Shown here: positions 17,057 to 25,341 of the stretch, in pieces
How the letters are laid out: the number at the start of each line of letters is the position of its first letter
How positions within the stretch are numbered: the first letter of the stretch is position 1
From: Solimonas_A sp052035235
GTDB taxonomy: Bacteria; Pseudomonadota; Gammaproteobacteria; Nevskiales; Nevskiaceae
Length of the DNA: 64,000 nucleotides
Direction of reading: 5' to 3'
NCBI GenBank assembly: GCA_052035235.1
Contig: JBPOHT010000004.1
Coordinates: 62,001-126,000, forward strand
Notes under the pieces: generated by a model
The model's database searches: none
What the model was told of the DNA's origin: nothing
Seen by the model: only the letters and a program-made list of their open reading frames with translations
Program-made: the position numbers and the translations under genes

Positions 17057-17233
17057 CGCTGCGCTTTCCCGCCCTACGCGAGCTCACCCTTCGATGCCAG
17101 GTGAGCTGCGAACCCCAACGGAGCAATCTTCAGAGTCCGGAATGTTGGGGTGCGCTACGCTTACCCCAACCTACGTGACTTCTGGTGGTCCACCCTACGG
17201 ATGTTACGAATCGTAGGGCGGGAAAGCGCAGCG
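17057..17233. repeat. Nested inverted-repeat element (22-bp perfect outer arms)
   Basis: The outer arms 17057-17078 and 17212-17233 are perfect 22-bp inverted copies (core GCGCTTTCCCGCCCTACG). Inside, GTTGGGGT (17144-17151) pairs with ACCCCAAC (17163-17170), and AACCCCAAC recurs at 17111-17119. This resembles the small non-coding palindromic repeats scattered between genes in many proteobacteria. It fills most of the gap between the photolyase operon and the next gene; no coding sequence is seen in it. Confidence 0.75.
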
Positions 17234-17269
17234 CATCCCGCCGCATGCTCTACGTTTTTTACAGAACCC

Positions 17270-17707
17270 ATGGCCTTGAAAGAACCTCTGCACATTTCCC
17301 CATTGACGGGTGTCGGCGCGATCAATTTCGGTATGGCGAGGCATGAAGTGCATCGTCTCTATGGGAACCCCACCGCGTCTTTCAGTCGGGTGCCGACGAG
17401 TGTTCCCTGTGACGAATTTCGGCCTGAGGGATTTTTCGTTTACTACATGACGGACGACACCGTCGAAGCAGTCGAATTCTTTGCGCCGGCAGTGGTGCTT
17501 CTAGGCGGACACTCAATACTGGAAGAGCCGCTGGAGAGTTCGCGTTACCTTCTATCGGAGCTTGATGCCAATCTTACGATAGATGCAGATGAGGTGATCT
17601 CGAACATGCTCGGAATCGCAATCTTTTCTCCAGGGAGCAACGACGACCCAATGCGAATTCCAGTATCGGTGCTCGTGTGCAAAAAGGAGTACTTCAGCCA
17701 GCCCTAG
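17270..17707 (+). CDS. AT-richer orphan gene, unknown function
   Basis: 145 aa from the ATG at 17270 (MALKEPLHISPLTG). Codon use and base composition are clearly more AT-rich than the flanking genes, suggesting acquisition. The N-terminal segment VGAINFGMARHEVHRLYGNP resembles a short motif found in small orphan proteins, some encoded near polymorphic toxins, but no toxin lies here. No signal peptide or membrane segment. It sits between the repeat element and an AraC regulator read from the other strand. Function unknown. Confidence 0.6.
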   Translation: MALKEPLHISPLTGVGAINFGMARHEVHRLYGNPTASFSRVPTSVPCDEFRPEGFFVYYMTDDTVEAVEFFAPAVVLLGGHSILEEPLESSRYLLSELDANLTIDADEVISNMLGIAIFSPGSNDDPMRIPVSVLVCKKEYFSQP

Positions 17708-17733
17708 AAAGTGTATGGCGAACGGAGAACAGC

Positions 17734-18789
17734 CTAAGCACCGCCGTTTTCCCGATACTGCCCCGGCGGCAAGCCGGTCCAGCGCTTGAACGCGCGCTGG
17801 AAGGAGCTTTGCTCCGAGAAGCCCAGCAGGAAGGCGATCTCCGGCAGGTTCAGTCGCGGATCGGCGATGTACTTCAGCGCCTGGCGCCGCCGCACGTCAT
17901 CGACCAGGTCCTTGTAGCTGGTGCCGGCCTGGGACAGGCGCCGTTGCAGCGTGCGCGCTTGCACCTTGAGTTGTGCGGCGACCACCTCGATTTCGGGTAC
18001 GCCGTCGGCGAGTTGCCTGGCGATGGTCTCGCGGATTTCCTGGGTCAGTTCCGCTTCGCCCTGCACCTGTTGCGCCAGCAGCATCTCGGCGTGGCGGTCC
18101 ATCAGGGCGCGCATCTCGGGGTTCTTGTCGCGCAGCGGCAGTTTCAGCAGGCCGGGTTCGAAGGCGACGGCGGTATAGGCCTGGCCGAAGCGCAGCGGGC
18201 AGCGGAACAGGCGCTGGTGCTCCGATACATCCGCCGGGGCGGGGTGCTCGAACTGTACCTCCACCGGATCGCGTCCCGGCGTGCCGAGGATCCAGCGCGC
18301 GAAGGCCACCCAGCTCGCGACGTGCTCCTCGCCCACGTGCCGCGAGGCACGCGCCATGGCCGAGTGCCAGCGCAGCTCGCAGCGATCGCCGGTCTGGACC
18401 AGCTCGGAGCGGCCGGACTTGCCCACCAGGTCCTGGTAGCGCAGCTGGCGCAGCAGCGACTCGCCCAGGGTTTCGCAGCTCATCATCACGTAGCCCAGCA
18501 CGCCGTACTTGCCGGGGCGCACCACTTCGCCCACGTGCAAGCCCAGCTGGGCATCGCCGCTGAGGCGCTCGGCCTCCGCCCATAGTCGTGCATAGGTCGT
18601 GGCGGGAAGCGTGCGCGCCGGCTGGTCCAGCGCGGCTTCGTCCAGGCCGGCCAGTGCCAGCAGTGGCGCTACGTCGAGCTGGCGCTGGCGCAGGTGGTCG
18701 ATCAGGCCGCGGGCGTAGGCGACGAACACCCATTGCGGCTCGGCCGGCGGGCTGTCGTCTGCGGACAATGCGCGGGTGCTTGCGGTCAA
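17734..18789 (-). CDS. AraC family transcriptional regulator
   Basis: 351 aa if it starts at the TTG at 18789, preceded at 5 nt by AGGGGAG; an in-frame ATG at 18816 lacks such a site. The N-terminal ~200 residues match the arabinose-binding-like sensor domain of OruR/ArgR2-type AraC proteins (GVLGYVMMSCETLGESL). The C-terminal AraC DNA-binding domain has two helix-turn-helix units ending LPEIAFLLGFSEQSSFQRAFKRWTGLPPGQYR. It is divergent from the fatty-acid-hydroxylase-like gene 33 nt away and probably controls it, perhaps with DUF1302/DUF1329 downstream. The inducer is unknown, but relatives often sense fatty or aromatic acids. Confidence 0.88.
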   Translation of the reverse strand: MTASTRALSADDSPPAEPQWVFVAYARGLIDHLRQRQLDVAPLLALAGLDEAALDQPARTLPATTYARLWAEAERLSGDAQLGLHVGEVVRPGKYGVLGYVMMSCETLGESLLRQLRYQDLVGKSGRSELVQTGDRCELRWHSAMARASRHVGEEHVASWVAFARWILGTPGRDPVEVQFEHPAPADVSEHQRLFRCPLRFGQAYTAVAFEPGLLKLPLRDKNPEMRALMDRHAEMLLAQQVQGEAELTQEIRETIARQLADGVPEIEVVAAQLKVQARTLQRRLSQAGTSYKDLVDDVRRRQALKYIADPRLNLPEIAFLLGFSEQSSFQRAFKRWTGLPPGQYRENGGA

Positions 18790-18822
18790 TACATCTCCCC
18801 TGTTTGGCGGCACCATGGCGTC

Positions 18823-19671
18823 ATGGAAAACCTGGTGCTCTATGCCATCCCCGCCTTCCTCGCGCTGGTCGCGATCGAGGCGGCGTGGCTGATCCGTCGC
18901 GGGCAAGCCTACGACGGGCCGGACGCCTTTGCCAGTCTTGCCATGGGCGTGGGCAACGTCTTCATCAGCCTGGCCTGCAAGCTGGGCTGGGTGGCGGTGT
19001 ACGTGCTGCTGTACGAGCACCGGATCTGGGAGATCGACATGAGCCGGCCCTGGGCCTGGCCGGTGCTGATCCTCGCGCACGACTTCTGCTTCTACTGGTA
19101 CCACCGCTTCAGCCATCGCGTGCGCGCCGGCTGGGCGGCGCACGTCAACCATCACTCCAGCCAGGCCTTCAACCTGACCACGGCGCTGCGCCAGTCCTGG
19201 ACCACGCCGCTGTACTCCTACGGCTTCTTCATGCCGCTGGCGCTGGCCGGCTTCACCCCGGCGCAGGTCATCACGGCCGGCGCCATCAGCCTGATCTACC
19301 AGTTCTGGATCCACACCGAGACCATCGGCCGGCTGGGGCCGCTGGAGTGGGTCCTCAACACGCCCTCGCATCATCGCGTGCACCACGGCGCCAATCCGCA
19401 GTACATCGACCGCAACTACGGCGGCATCTTCATCATCTGGGATCGCCTGTTCGGCAGCTTCGAGCCGGAAGGGGAGAAGGTGCGTTATGGCCTGACGAAC
19501 AACGTCGGTAGCCATCACCCGCTGCGCATCGCCTTCCACGACTGGCAGGCGCTATGGCGCGAGATGCGCGCCGCGCCGACGCTGCGCGAGGCGCTGCGCC
19601 GGCCGTTCCTGCCGCCGGACTTCGACAAGCCCGCCGCGCCGCCGGATTCCATCAGGGCGAGGGCTTCTTGA
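18823..19671 (+). CDS. Sterol desaturase/fatty acid hydroxylase family membrane di-iron enzyme
   Basis: 282 aa. The eight-His di-iron signature of the fatty acid hydroxylase superfamily is present: HDFCFYWYHRFSH (about 86-98), HVNHH (107-111) and HHRVHHG (about 184-190), plus an extra His in FWIHTE. About four membrane segments, so an inner-membrane oxygen-dependent hydroxylase or desaturase, with features like the alkylglycerol monooxygenase branch. The start at 18823 follows the family-like N-terminus MENLVLYAIPAFLAL. Divergent from an AraC regulator and followed 2 nt later by a small membrane protein gene. Confidence 0.9.
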   Translation: MENLVLYAIPAFLALVAIEAAWLIRRGQAYDGPDAFASLAMGVGNVFISLACKLGWVAVYVLLYEHRIWEIDMSRPWAWPVLILAHDFCFYWYHRFSHRVRAGWAAHVNHHSSQAFNLTTALRQSWTTPLYSYGFFMPLALAGFTPAQVITAGAISLIYQFWIHTETIGRLGPLEWVLNTPSHHRVHHGANPQYIDRNYGGIFIIWDRLFGSFEPEGEKVRYGLTNNVGSHHPLRIAFHDWQALWREMRAAPTLREALRRPFLPPDFDKPAAPPDSIRARAS

Positions 19672-19673
19672 GC

Positions 19674-20285
19674 ATGCAGACCGCCACCGTGGTCTCCGAC
19701 GCCGTGCTCTGCGCTGCTGCGCTGGCGGCGCTGTGGCTGGCGCGACCGCGCGGCCTGGCGATGGCCGGGTTCGCGTTGCTGGCGCTGGCTGCGGCGGTGG
19801 GCAGCCTGCGCTACGGCCCGGCGCCGCAGTTGCTGCCGCTGCACCAGGGCCTGGCCTTCCTGGCCGGGACGCTGGGCCTGCCGCTGGTGCTGCTGGGGTA
19901 TGCCGGTGCCGGATGGCGCGCCGCGGCGCCGGCGATCGGCGCGCTGCTGCTGCTCAGTGCCGCAGCCTGGATGCAGCCGTCGGCACGGCTGGTGGTGGGC
20001 TTGGCGACGCTGCTGGGTTGGGCACTGATGCTATGGCGCGACCGGGGCGATGCGCCGCTGGCCAGTGCCATCGCGCTGGGGATCGCTGCCAGTCTCACCG
20101 CCGGTACCTGGGCGCCGCAGGGCCGCTGGCCGGACATCGACGCCATGCACTATGCACTGGCGCTGGCACAGCTCGCCTTCGGCGTGGCGCTGTGGCGGCG
20201 TGAGAGAATGGACATCAAGACATCCGCGCCCACGCAGGCGCGGCTTCCGGGGGAGACATGCCAGCCATCCAGCGCGCCGCCCTAG
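19674..20285 (+). CDS. Uncharacterised membrane protein, about six segments
   Basis: 203 aa from the ATG at 19674, 2 nt after the hydroxylase stop. Alternating Ala/Leu-rich membrane segments with Trp/Arg loops (LWLARPRGLAMAGFALLALAAAVGSL and on) and a hydrophilic tail that overlaps the start of the DUF1302 gene by 28 nt. No family recognised with confidence. By position it could be an accessory protein of the hydroxylase or of the lipid-uptake pair downstream. Confidence 0.7.
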   Translation: MQTATVVSDAVLCAAALAALWLARPRGLAMAGFALLALAAAVGSLRYGPAPQLLPLHQGLAFLAGTLGLPLVLLGYAGAGWRAAAPAIGALLLLSAAAWMQPSARLVVGLATLLGWALMLWRDRGDAPLASAIALGIAASLTAGTWAPQGRWPDIDAMHYALALAQLAFGVALWRRERMDIKTSAPTQARLPGETCQPSSAPP

Positions 20286-22135
20286 TCCTGTGCTCCGCGC
20301 TTGCCGCGGCTCCGGCACAGGCCTACGAGGCGACGTTCGGCGACGCCACGCTGCAGATCGACACGCTGCTGACCGCGGGCGTGGCGGTGCGCGTGCAGGA
20401 CCGCGATCCGGGGCTGGTCAGCCGCGGCAACGGCGGCACGGGCCTGTCGTCCAACATCGACGACGGCAACCTCAACTACGACCGGGGCGACATCACCTAT
20501 GCCCCGATCCAGTTCAATCAGGACCTGAACCTGAACTGGGGCGACGCGGGCGCCTTCGTGCGCGTCTACGGCTACTACGACCCGGTGAACGCGGAGTTCG
20601 ACGAGGCGGCACTGGGCGGCCGCCGCCGTGCCGACAATGTGGTGGAGGCCTACGCGGCCGACCTGCGGCTGCTGGACTGGTATGGCTATGCCAACTTCCA
20701 GGTGGCCGACATGCCCCTGACCGTGCGCCTGGGCAACCAAGTGATCAGCTGGGGCGAGAGCACGTTCATCCAGTTCGGCATCAACTCGATCAACACCTAC
20801 GACCTGACCAAGCTGCGCTATCCCGGCTCGGAGCTGAAGAACGTGTTCGTGCCGGTGCCGCTGGCCTACGCGCAGCTGGGCATCACCGACGAGATCAGCC
20901 TGGAGGCCTTCTACCAGCTGGGCAACGAGAAGGTGGTGGCGGATCCGCAGGGCAGCCTGTTCGGCCAGGTGGACGGCCTGTCGATCGGCGGCGAGTTCCT
21001 GGCGCTGGAGAGCGTGCACTTCAACCAGAACGACCTGCCGGACGGCTACAAGATCTTCCGCCGCAAGGATCTCGACGCGCGCACCAGTGGACAGTTCGGC
21101 TTTGCGCTGACCACCATCGTGCCGGAGTGGAACAGCATGGAGTTCGGGCTGTTCTTCATGAACATCCACTCCAGCCTGCCGCTGACCAGCGGCTATGCCC
21201 TCAGCGAGGCGCAGTGGGCGCAGTACAACGTCATCGGTGAGACCGGCCTGCAGGACCCGACCGGCCTCACCGGCGTGCTGCTGGTGCGCGGCCTGCTGGC
21301 GCCGCAGTCGCTGACACCGGCGCAGATCGAGAAGCTGCGCGGCATCCCGGGTGTGGGCGGCTACCGGCTGGAGTACCCCGAGGACATCCAGGTCTACGGC
21401 ATCAGCTTCAACACCGACACGCCGCTGGGGGTGGCGCTGCAGGGCGAGTTCAGCTGGCGCCATGGCCAGCCCTTCCAGATCGACGACTACGAACTGGTCT
21501 ATCACGGCCTGGCGCCGGTGGCGCAACTGGCCGGCCCGGTCGGCGGCAGCGCCTTCTCGCTGTTCTTCCCCGACAACCAGCTCGGCCAGGACGTGGCGCC
21601 GGGCAGTTACTTCCAGGGCTGGCGCCGCATGGACATGCTGCAGTGGCAGCTCACCGGCACGTATCTCTGGGGCCCGGACAACCCCTTCTTCGCCGAGCAA
21701 TGGACCTTGTTGCTAGAGGTGGGCGCCACCAAGATCCTGGACAAGCCCGACAAGAACACGCTGCGCTTCGAAGGACCCGGCACCTTCCAGAAAGGCGGCA
21801 CCGAGGGCGTCAGCAATGATTACTACTCCGGCGATTTCGGCTGGGGCTATCGCCTGCTGACCTTCCTGAACTACGCCAACTTCCTCGGCAGCAGCTGGAA
21901 CTTCACGCCGACGCTGACGTTCTTCCACGACGTCAACGGCACGCCCGCCGGCCCCGCGCGCTCCTTCATCGAGGACAGCATGCAGGCGCAGCTGTCGCTG
22001 CGCTTCGACTATCTCGGCCGCTGGGCCTTCGACCTGAGCTACATCAGCTTCTTCGGCGTCGGCAGCGATTACCGGAACACCAACCTCATCCACGACCGTG
22101 ACTCCGCGGCGTTCAGCGTCAAGTACGCGTTCTAG
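20258..22135 (+). CDS. DUF1302 outer-membrane beta-barrel-like protein
   Basis: 625 aa. GGGGGAG sits just before the ATG. A cleavable signal peptide ends near APAQA. The mature protein is rich in alternating aromatic beta-strands and ends in a strand with terminal Phe (DRDSAAFSVKYAF), as in outer-membrane barrels. Segments such as LGNQVISWGESTFIQFGINSIN are typical of the DUF1302 family. Biochemical role not established; it regularly neighbours DUF1329 and RND/MMPL genes, so lipid or hydrophobic-substrate traffic through the outer membrane is inferred. Confidence 0.88.
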   Translation: MPAIQRAALVLCSALAAAPAQAYEATFGDATLQIDTLLTAGVAVRVQDRDPGLVSRGNGGTGLSSNIDDGNLNYDRGDITYAPIQFNQDLNLNWGDAGAFVRVYGYYDPVNAEFDEAALGGRRRADNVVEAYAADLRLLDWYGYANFQVADMPLTVRLGNQVISWGESTFIQFGINSINTYDLTKLRYPGSELKNVFVPVPLAYAQLGITDEISLEAFYQLGNEKVVADPQGSLFGQVDGLSIGGEFLALESVHFNQNDLPDGYKIFRRKDLDARTSGQFGFALTTIVPEWNSMEFGLFFMNIHSSLPLTSGYALSEAQWAQYNVIGETGLQDPTGLTGVLLVRGLLAPQSLTPAQIEKLRGIPGVGGYRLEYPEDIQVYGISFNTDTPLGVALQGEFSWRHGQPFQIDDYELVYHGLAPVAQLAGPVGGSAFSLFFPDNQLGQDVAPGSYFQGWRRMDMLQWQLTGTYLWGPDNPFFAEQWTLLLEVGATKILDKPDKNTLRFEGPGTFQKGGTEGVSNDYYSGDFGWGYRLLTFLNYANFLGSSWNFTPTLTFFHDVNGTPAGPARSFIEDSMQAQLSLRFDYLGRWAFDLSYISFFGVGSDYRNTNLIHDRDSAAFSVKYAF

Positions 22136-22146
22136 GGGGCTATTGC

Positions 22147-23490
22147 ATGAAAGGCATCATCCTCGCTGCCCTGTCGCTCGCGCTGCTGTCGTCTCCCCTG
22201 AAGGCCAAGGTTTCGCCGCAGGAGGCGGACCGTCTCGGCAAGGACCTGACCCCGATGGGCGCGCAGCGCGCCGGCAATGCCGACGGCAGCATTCCGGAAT
22301 GGACCGGCGGCCTGGCGCAGAAGCCCATCGATCCGCAGAAGGGTTACGTCGATCCCTATGCGGCCGACAAGCCGCTGTTCACGATCAACGCCGCCAACTA
22401 CACGCAGTACAAGAATCGCCTGACCGCCGGCCAACTCGACACCTTCCGCCGCTACAAGACCTACACGATGAAGGTCTACCCCACACGGCGCAGCGCGGCC
22501 TATCCCCAGGGCGTCTACGACGCGGTGAAGAAGAATGCATTGCGCGCCACGCTAGAGGGGACCGACTCGCTGCGCGATGCGATCACCGGGCCTGCCTTCC
22601 CGATCCCGAAGACTGGCGCCGAGGCGATCTGGAACCACAAGACCAAGTACGTGGCGCCGGCGCTGGAGGGTTACTACAACGCCGCCGTGGTCACCCGCAG
22701 CGGCGATTTCGAGATCACCCGGGTGCTGCGCTACGTCAAGCTTCAGTACAACCAGATCGGCATCGAGCCGGCGGACCTGAAGGACAACATCTTCCTCTAC
22801 TACCTCACCTACGTGCTGTCGCCGCCGCGCCTGGCCGGCAACATCGTGCTGGTGCACCAGACCATCGACCAGTTGCGCGAGCCGAACATGGCCTGGTCCT
22901 ACAACCCCGGCCAGCGCCGCGTGCGCCGGGCGCCGGAACTGGGCTACGACAACCCCACGCTGGCCACCGACTCGCTCGGCACCCACGACCAGATCGACAT
23001 CTACAACGGCGCCATCGACCGTTACGACTGGAAGCTGATGGGCAAGCGCGAGATCTACATCCCCTACAACAGCTATACGCTGGAGGCGCGCGGCCTGCCG
23101 CCCAAGGACGTGATCCGCCCGGCGCATCTCAACCAGGATCTGGCCCGCTACGAGCTGCACCGGGTCTGGGTGGTGGAGGCCACGGTGCGCCAGGGCACCT
23201 CGCATCTCTACAAGCGGCGGACGTTCTATCTCGACGAGGACAGCTGGTACATCGGCTACGTCGATTGCTACGACCAGCGCGACCAGCTCTGGCGCGTGCA
23301 GGAGGGCCACCTGATGACGGCCTACGACCTGCCCGCGGTGGTGGCGGCGGTGGAAGCGGGCTACGACTTCGTCAACGGCCGCTACGTCGTCGGCGGCCTC
23401 GACAACCTGGAGAAGCCGACCAACTACCGCTGGAAGGGCGAGGACGGCTTCTTCACGCCGGCGGCGATGCGGCGCAGCGGCCTGAGGTAG
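22147..23490 (+). CDS. DUF1329 periplasmic protein (LolA-like fold expected)
   Basis: 447 aa with a signal peptide ending near SPLKA and GGGGG 7 nt before the ATG. DUF1329 hallmarks are IPEWTGGLAQKPI near the N-terminus, FPIPKTGAEAIWNHKTKY, RRVRRAPELGYDNP, and GKREIYIPYNSY. Family members are periplasmic and predicted to resemble LolA/LolB lipid carriers. It is 11 nt after the DUF1302 gene and surely cotranscribed. Together with an RND permease (one lies at 63106, possibly unrelated) these could make a lipid transport chain. Confidence 0.9.
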   Translation: MKGIILAALSLALLSSPLKAKVSPQEADRLGKDLTPMGAQRAGNADGSIPEWTGGLAQKPIDPQKGYVDPYAADKPLFTINAANYTQYKNRLTAGQLDTFRRYKTYTMKVYPTRRSAAYPQGVYDAVKKNALRATLEGTDSLRDAITGPAFPIPKTGAEAIWNHKTKYVAPALEGYYNAAVVTRSGDFEITRVLRYVKLQYNQIGIEPADLKDNIFLYYLTYVLSPPRLAGNIVLVHQTIDQLREPNMAWSYNPGQRRVRRAPELGYDNPTLATDSLGTHDQIDIYNGAIDRYDWKLMGKREIYIPYNSYTLEARGLPPKDVIRPAHLNQDLARYELHRVWVVEATVRQGTSHLYKRRTFYLDEDSWYIGYVDCYDQRDQLWRVQEGHLMTAYDLPAVVAAVEAGYDFVNGRYVVGGLDNLEKPTNYRWKGEDGFFTPAAMRRSGLR

Positions 23491-23510
23491 GGGCGGAACC
23501 TGATTTCCTG

Positions 23511-23588
23511 GTAGCCCGGTTTGCCGTCGGCAAGCCGGGGGCACCGTGGCAAGGTCCGTCCCGGCTTGGCTTCGCCAAACCGGGCTAC
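23511..23588. repeat. Large imperfect cruciform repeat between convergent genes
   Basis: GTAGCCCGGTTTG (23511-23523) and CAAACCGGGCTAC (23576-23588) are perfect 13-bp inverted arms. Each is part of its own smaller hairpin (TTTGCCGTCGGCAAGCC; CTTGGCTTCGCCAAACC). It lies between DUF1329 (plus) and the sirtuin (minus), a convergent junction, like the elements at 429 and 35697. Confidence 0.75.
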
Positions 23589-23617
23589 GCCGCAAGCGGG
23601 CGAGAGGAGACCCGACT

Positions 23618-24343
23618 TCAGGCCGGCAGCGGAAAGCAGGCCGGGATCATCGTGCCGGCCGGTCCGCGCAGCTGGTGCCGGTACAGCGGGCTGGACTCGT
23701 TGTCCTCGGGATTGATCTCCACCATCAGGGCGCCGCTGTCCCGCGCCTGCTGGGCGAAGCCCGCGGCCGGCCAGACCACCCCCGAGGTACCCACGGACAC
23801 GAACAGGTCGCAGCCCGCCACTAAGCGGCGGGCGGTGTCGAATACCGCCTCGTTCACCCTGTCCTCGAACCAGGTGATGTCCGGCCGCAGCCAGGCGCCG
23901 CAGTCCGGGCACTGGCGATGGCGATAGGGGCCGGCGTCCAGGTCGTCCCGCAGGCCGTGGCGGGGGCAGCGCTGGCGCCACAGGGAGCCGTGCAGTTCGG
24001 CGTCCACGCGGATGCCGGCCCGCTGCAGCAGGCCATCGATGTTCTGGGTGATTACCCGGATTTGGGGGTAGGCGGCCTGCAGCGCCGCCAGGTGCTGGTG
24101 GCCGGCATGGGGCGGGCATTGCAGGACATGTGTCCTGCGGACCTCGTGAAAGTCCAGCACCCGCACCGGGTCGCGGTCGAAGGCGCGCTGGCAGGCGTAG
24201 TCCTCGTAGTTGTATTGGGCCCAGATGCCCCCATGTCCTCGGTAAGTGGGTACGCCGGACTCGGCCGACAGGCCGGCGCCGGTGAAGAACACCACGGACC
24301 GGTAGCCGGCGGGATCGAAAGATTTCAGGGCGGGTCCCGTCAT
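23618..24343 (-). CDS. Sir2 family NAD-dependent protein deacylase
   Basis: 241 aa. Rossmann and NAD motifs GAGLSAESGVPTYRG and TQNIDGLLQRAG, the catalytic His in ELHGSLW, and TSGVVWPAAGFAQQA are present. The zinc site appears as CPRH...CPDC, with one His where most sirtuins have Cys. It removes acyl groups from lysines with NAD+ use. VPTYRG replaces the usual IPDFRG, so it is not a close CobB copy and acyl preference is uncertain. Divergent from kdsD across a short shared promoter. Confidence 0.9.
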   Translation of the reverse strand: MTGPALKSFDPAGYRSVVFFTGAGLSAESGVPTYRGHGGIWAQYNYEDYACQRAFDRDPVRVLDFHEVRRTHVLQCPPHAGHQHLAALQAAYPQIRVITQNIDGLLQRAGIRVDAELHGSLWRQRCPRHGLRDDLDAGPYRHRQCPDCGAWLRPDITWFEDRVNEAVFDTARRLVAGCDLFVSVGTSGVVWPAAGFAQQARDSGALMVEINPEDNESSPLYRHQLRGPAGTMIPACFPLPA

Positions 24344-24353
24344 GCCTGTCAGC

Positions 24354-24360
24354 TTATACT
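24354..24360. promoter_or_regulatory. Bidirectional -10 element for kdsD and the sirtuin gene
   Basis: TTATACT gives TATACT on the plus strand, 9 nt before the kdsD ATG, and TATAAG on the minus strand, 9 nt before the sirtuin ATG. kdsD has no ribosome site in CTTACACCCCTATG, consistent with a leaderless message. No good -35 is visible. The same arrangement occurs at 14617. Confidence 0.5.
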
Positions 24361-24369
24361 TACACCCCT

Positions 24370-25341
24370 ATGGACGCCGAAAAACTCAAAGCGATGGGCC
24401 GGCGCGCGCTGGAAATCGAGCGCGACGCCCTCACCGACCTGCTGCCGCGCATCGATGACGCGTTTGCCTCTGCCTGCCGCCTGATGCTGGGCTGCAAGGG
24501 CCGTATCGTGGTGAGCGGCATGGGCAAGTCCGGTCATATCGGCGGCAAGCTGGCCGCCACCCTGGCCAGCACCGGTACGCCGGCCTTTTACGTGCACCCG
24601 GGCGAGGCCAGCCACGGTGACCTGGGCATGATCACCCGCCAGGACGTGGTGCTGGCGATCAGCTATTCCGGCGAGACCGGGGAGATCGTCACGATCCTGC
24701 CGCTGATCAAGCGCCTGGGCGTGCCGCTGATCTCCATGACCGGCAAGCCCAAGTCCACCCTGGCGCAGGCGTCGGACGTGCACCTGGACGTCTCGGTGGC
24801 GCAGGAGGCCTGCCCGCTGAACCTGGCGCCGACCTCCAGCACCACGGCGACGCTGGCCATGGGCGATGCCCTAGCGGTGGCGCTGCTGGAGGCCCGCGGC
24901 TTCACGCCGGAGGACTTCGCCATGTCGCACCCCGGCGGGTCGCTGGGGCGCCGCCTGCTGCTGAAGATCGCCGATGTGATGCACGGCGGCGCGGAACTGC
25001 CCAAGGTGGGCCCGGACGCGCTGCTGACCGAGGCGCTGCTGGAGATGACCCGCAAGGGCCTGGGCGTGACGGCGGTGGTGGGCGCGGACGACAAGGTCCT
25101 GGGTGTCTACACCGACGGCGACCTGCGCCGCACGCTGGACAAGGGCCTCGACGTGCGCACGGCGAAGATCCGCGAGGTGATGACGGCCGGCGGCAAGTCC
25201 GTGCGTGCCGGCCAGCTTGCGGCCGAGGCGGTGCAGATGATGGAGAAGCACAAGATCACCGTGCTGCTGGTGCTGGACGACGCCGGCAAGCTGGAAGGCA
25301 TCGTGCACATGCAGGACCTGCTGCGCGCGGGGGTGGTGTGA
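24370..25341 (+). CDS. kdsD: D-arabinose-5-phosphate isomerase
   Basis: 323 aa, full length. An N-terminal SIS (sugar isomerase) domain with VSGMGKSGHIGGKLAATLASTGTPAFYVHP and SYSGETGEI is followed by two CBS domains from about residue 200. It converts ribulose-5-phosphate to arabinose-5-phosphate, the first step toward KDO for lipopolysaccharide. It begins the kdsD-kdsC-lptC-lptA-lptB-rpoN run and overlaps kdsC by 1 nt (TGATG). Confidence 0.97.
   Translation: MDAEKLKAMGRRALEIERDALTDLLPRIDDAFASACRLMLGCKGRIVVSGMGKSGHIGGKLAATLASTGTPAFYVHPGEASHGDLGMITRQDVVLAISYSGETGEIVTILPLIKRLGVPLISMTGKPKSTLAQASDVHLDVSVAQEACPLNLAPTSSTTATLAMGDALAVALLEARGFTPEDFAMSHPGGSLGRRLLLKIADVMHGGAELPKVGPDALLTEALLEMTRKGLGVTAVVGADDKVLGVYTDGDLRRTLDKGLDVRTAKIREVMTAGGKSVRAGQLAAEAVQMMEKHKITVLLVLDDAGKLEGIVHMQDLLRAGVV

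Noticed and set aside
17734..19539. 601-codon open frame containing the AraC regulator
   Set aside because: Only the C-terminal 351 residues look like protein of this family; the rest is antisense to the hydroxylase gene. The start was moved to the TTG at 18789.
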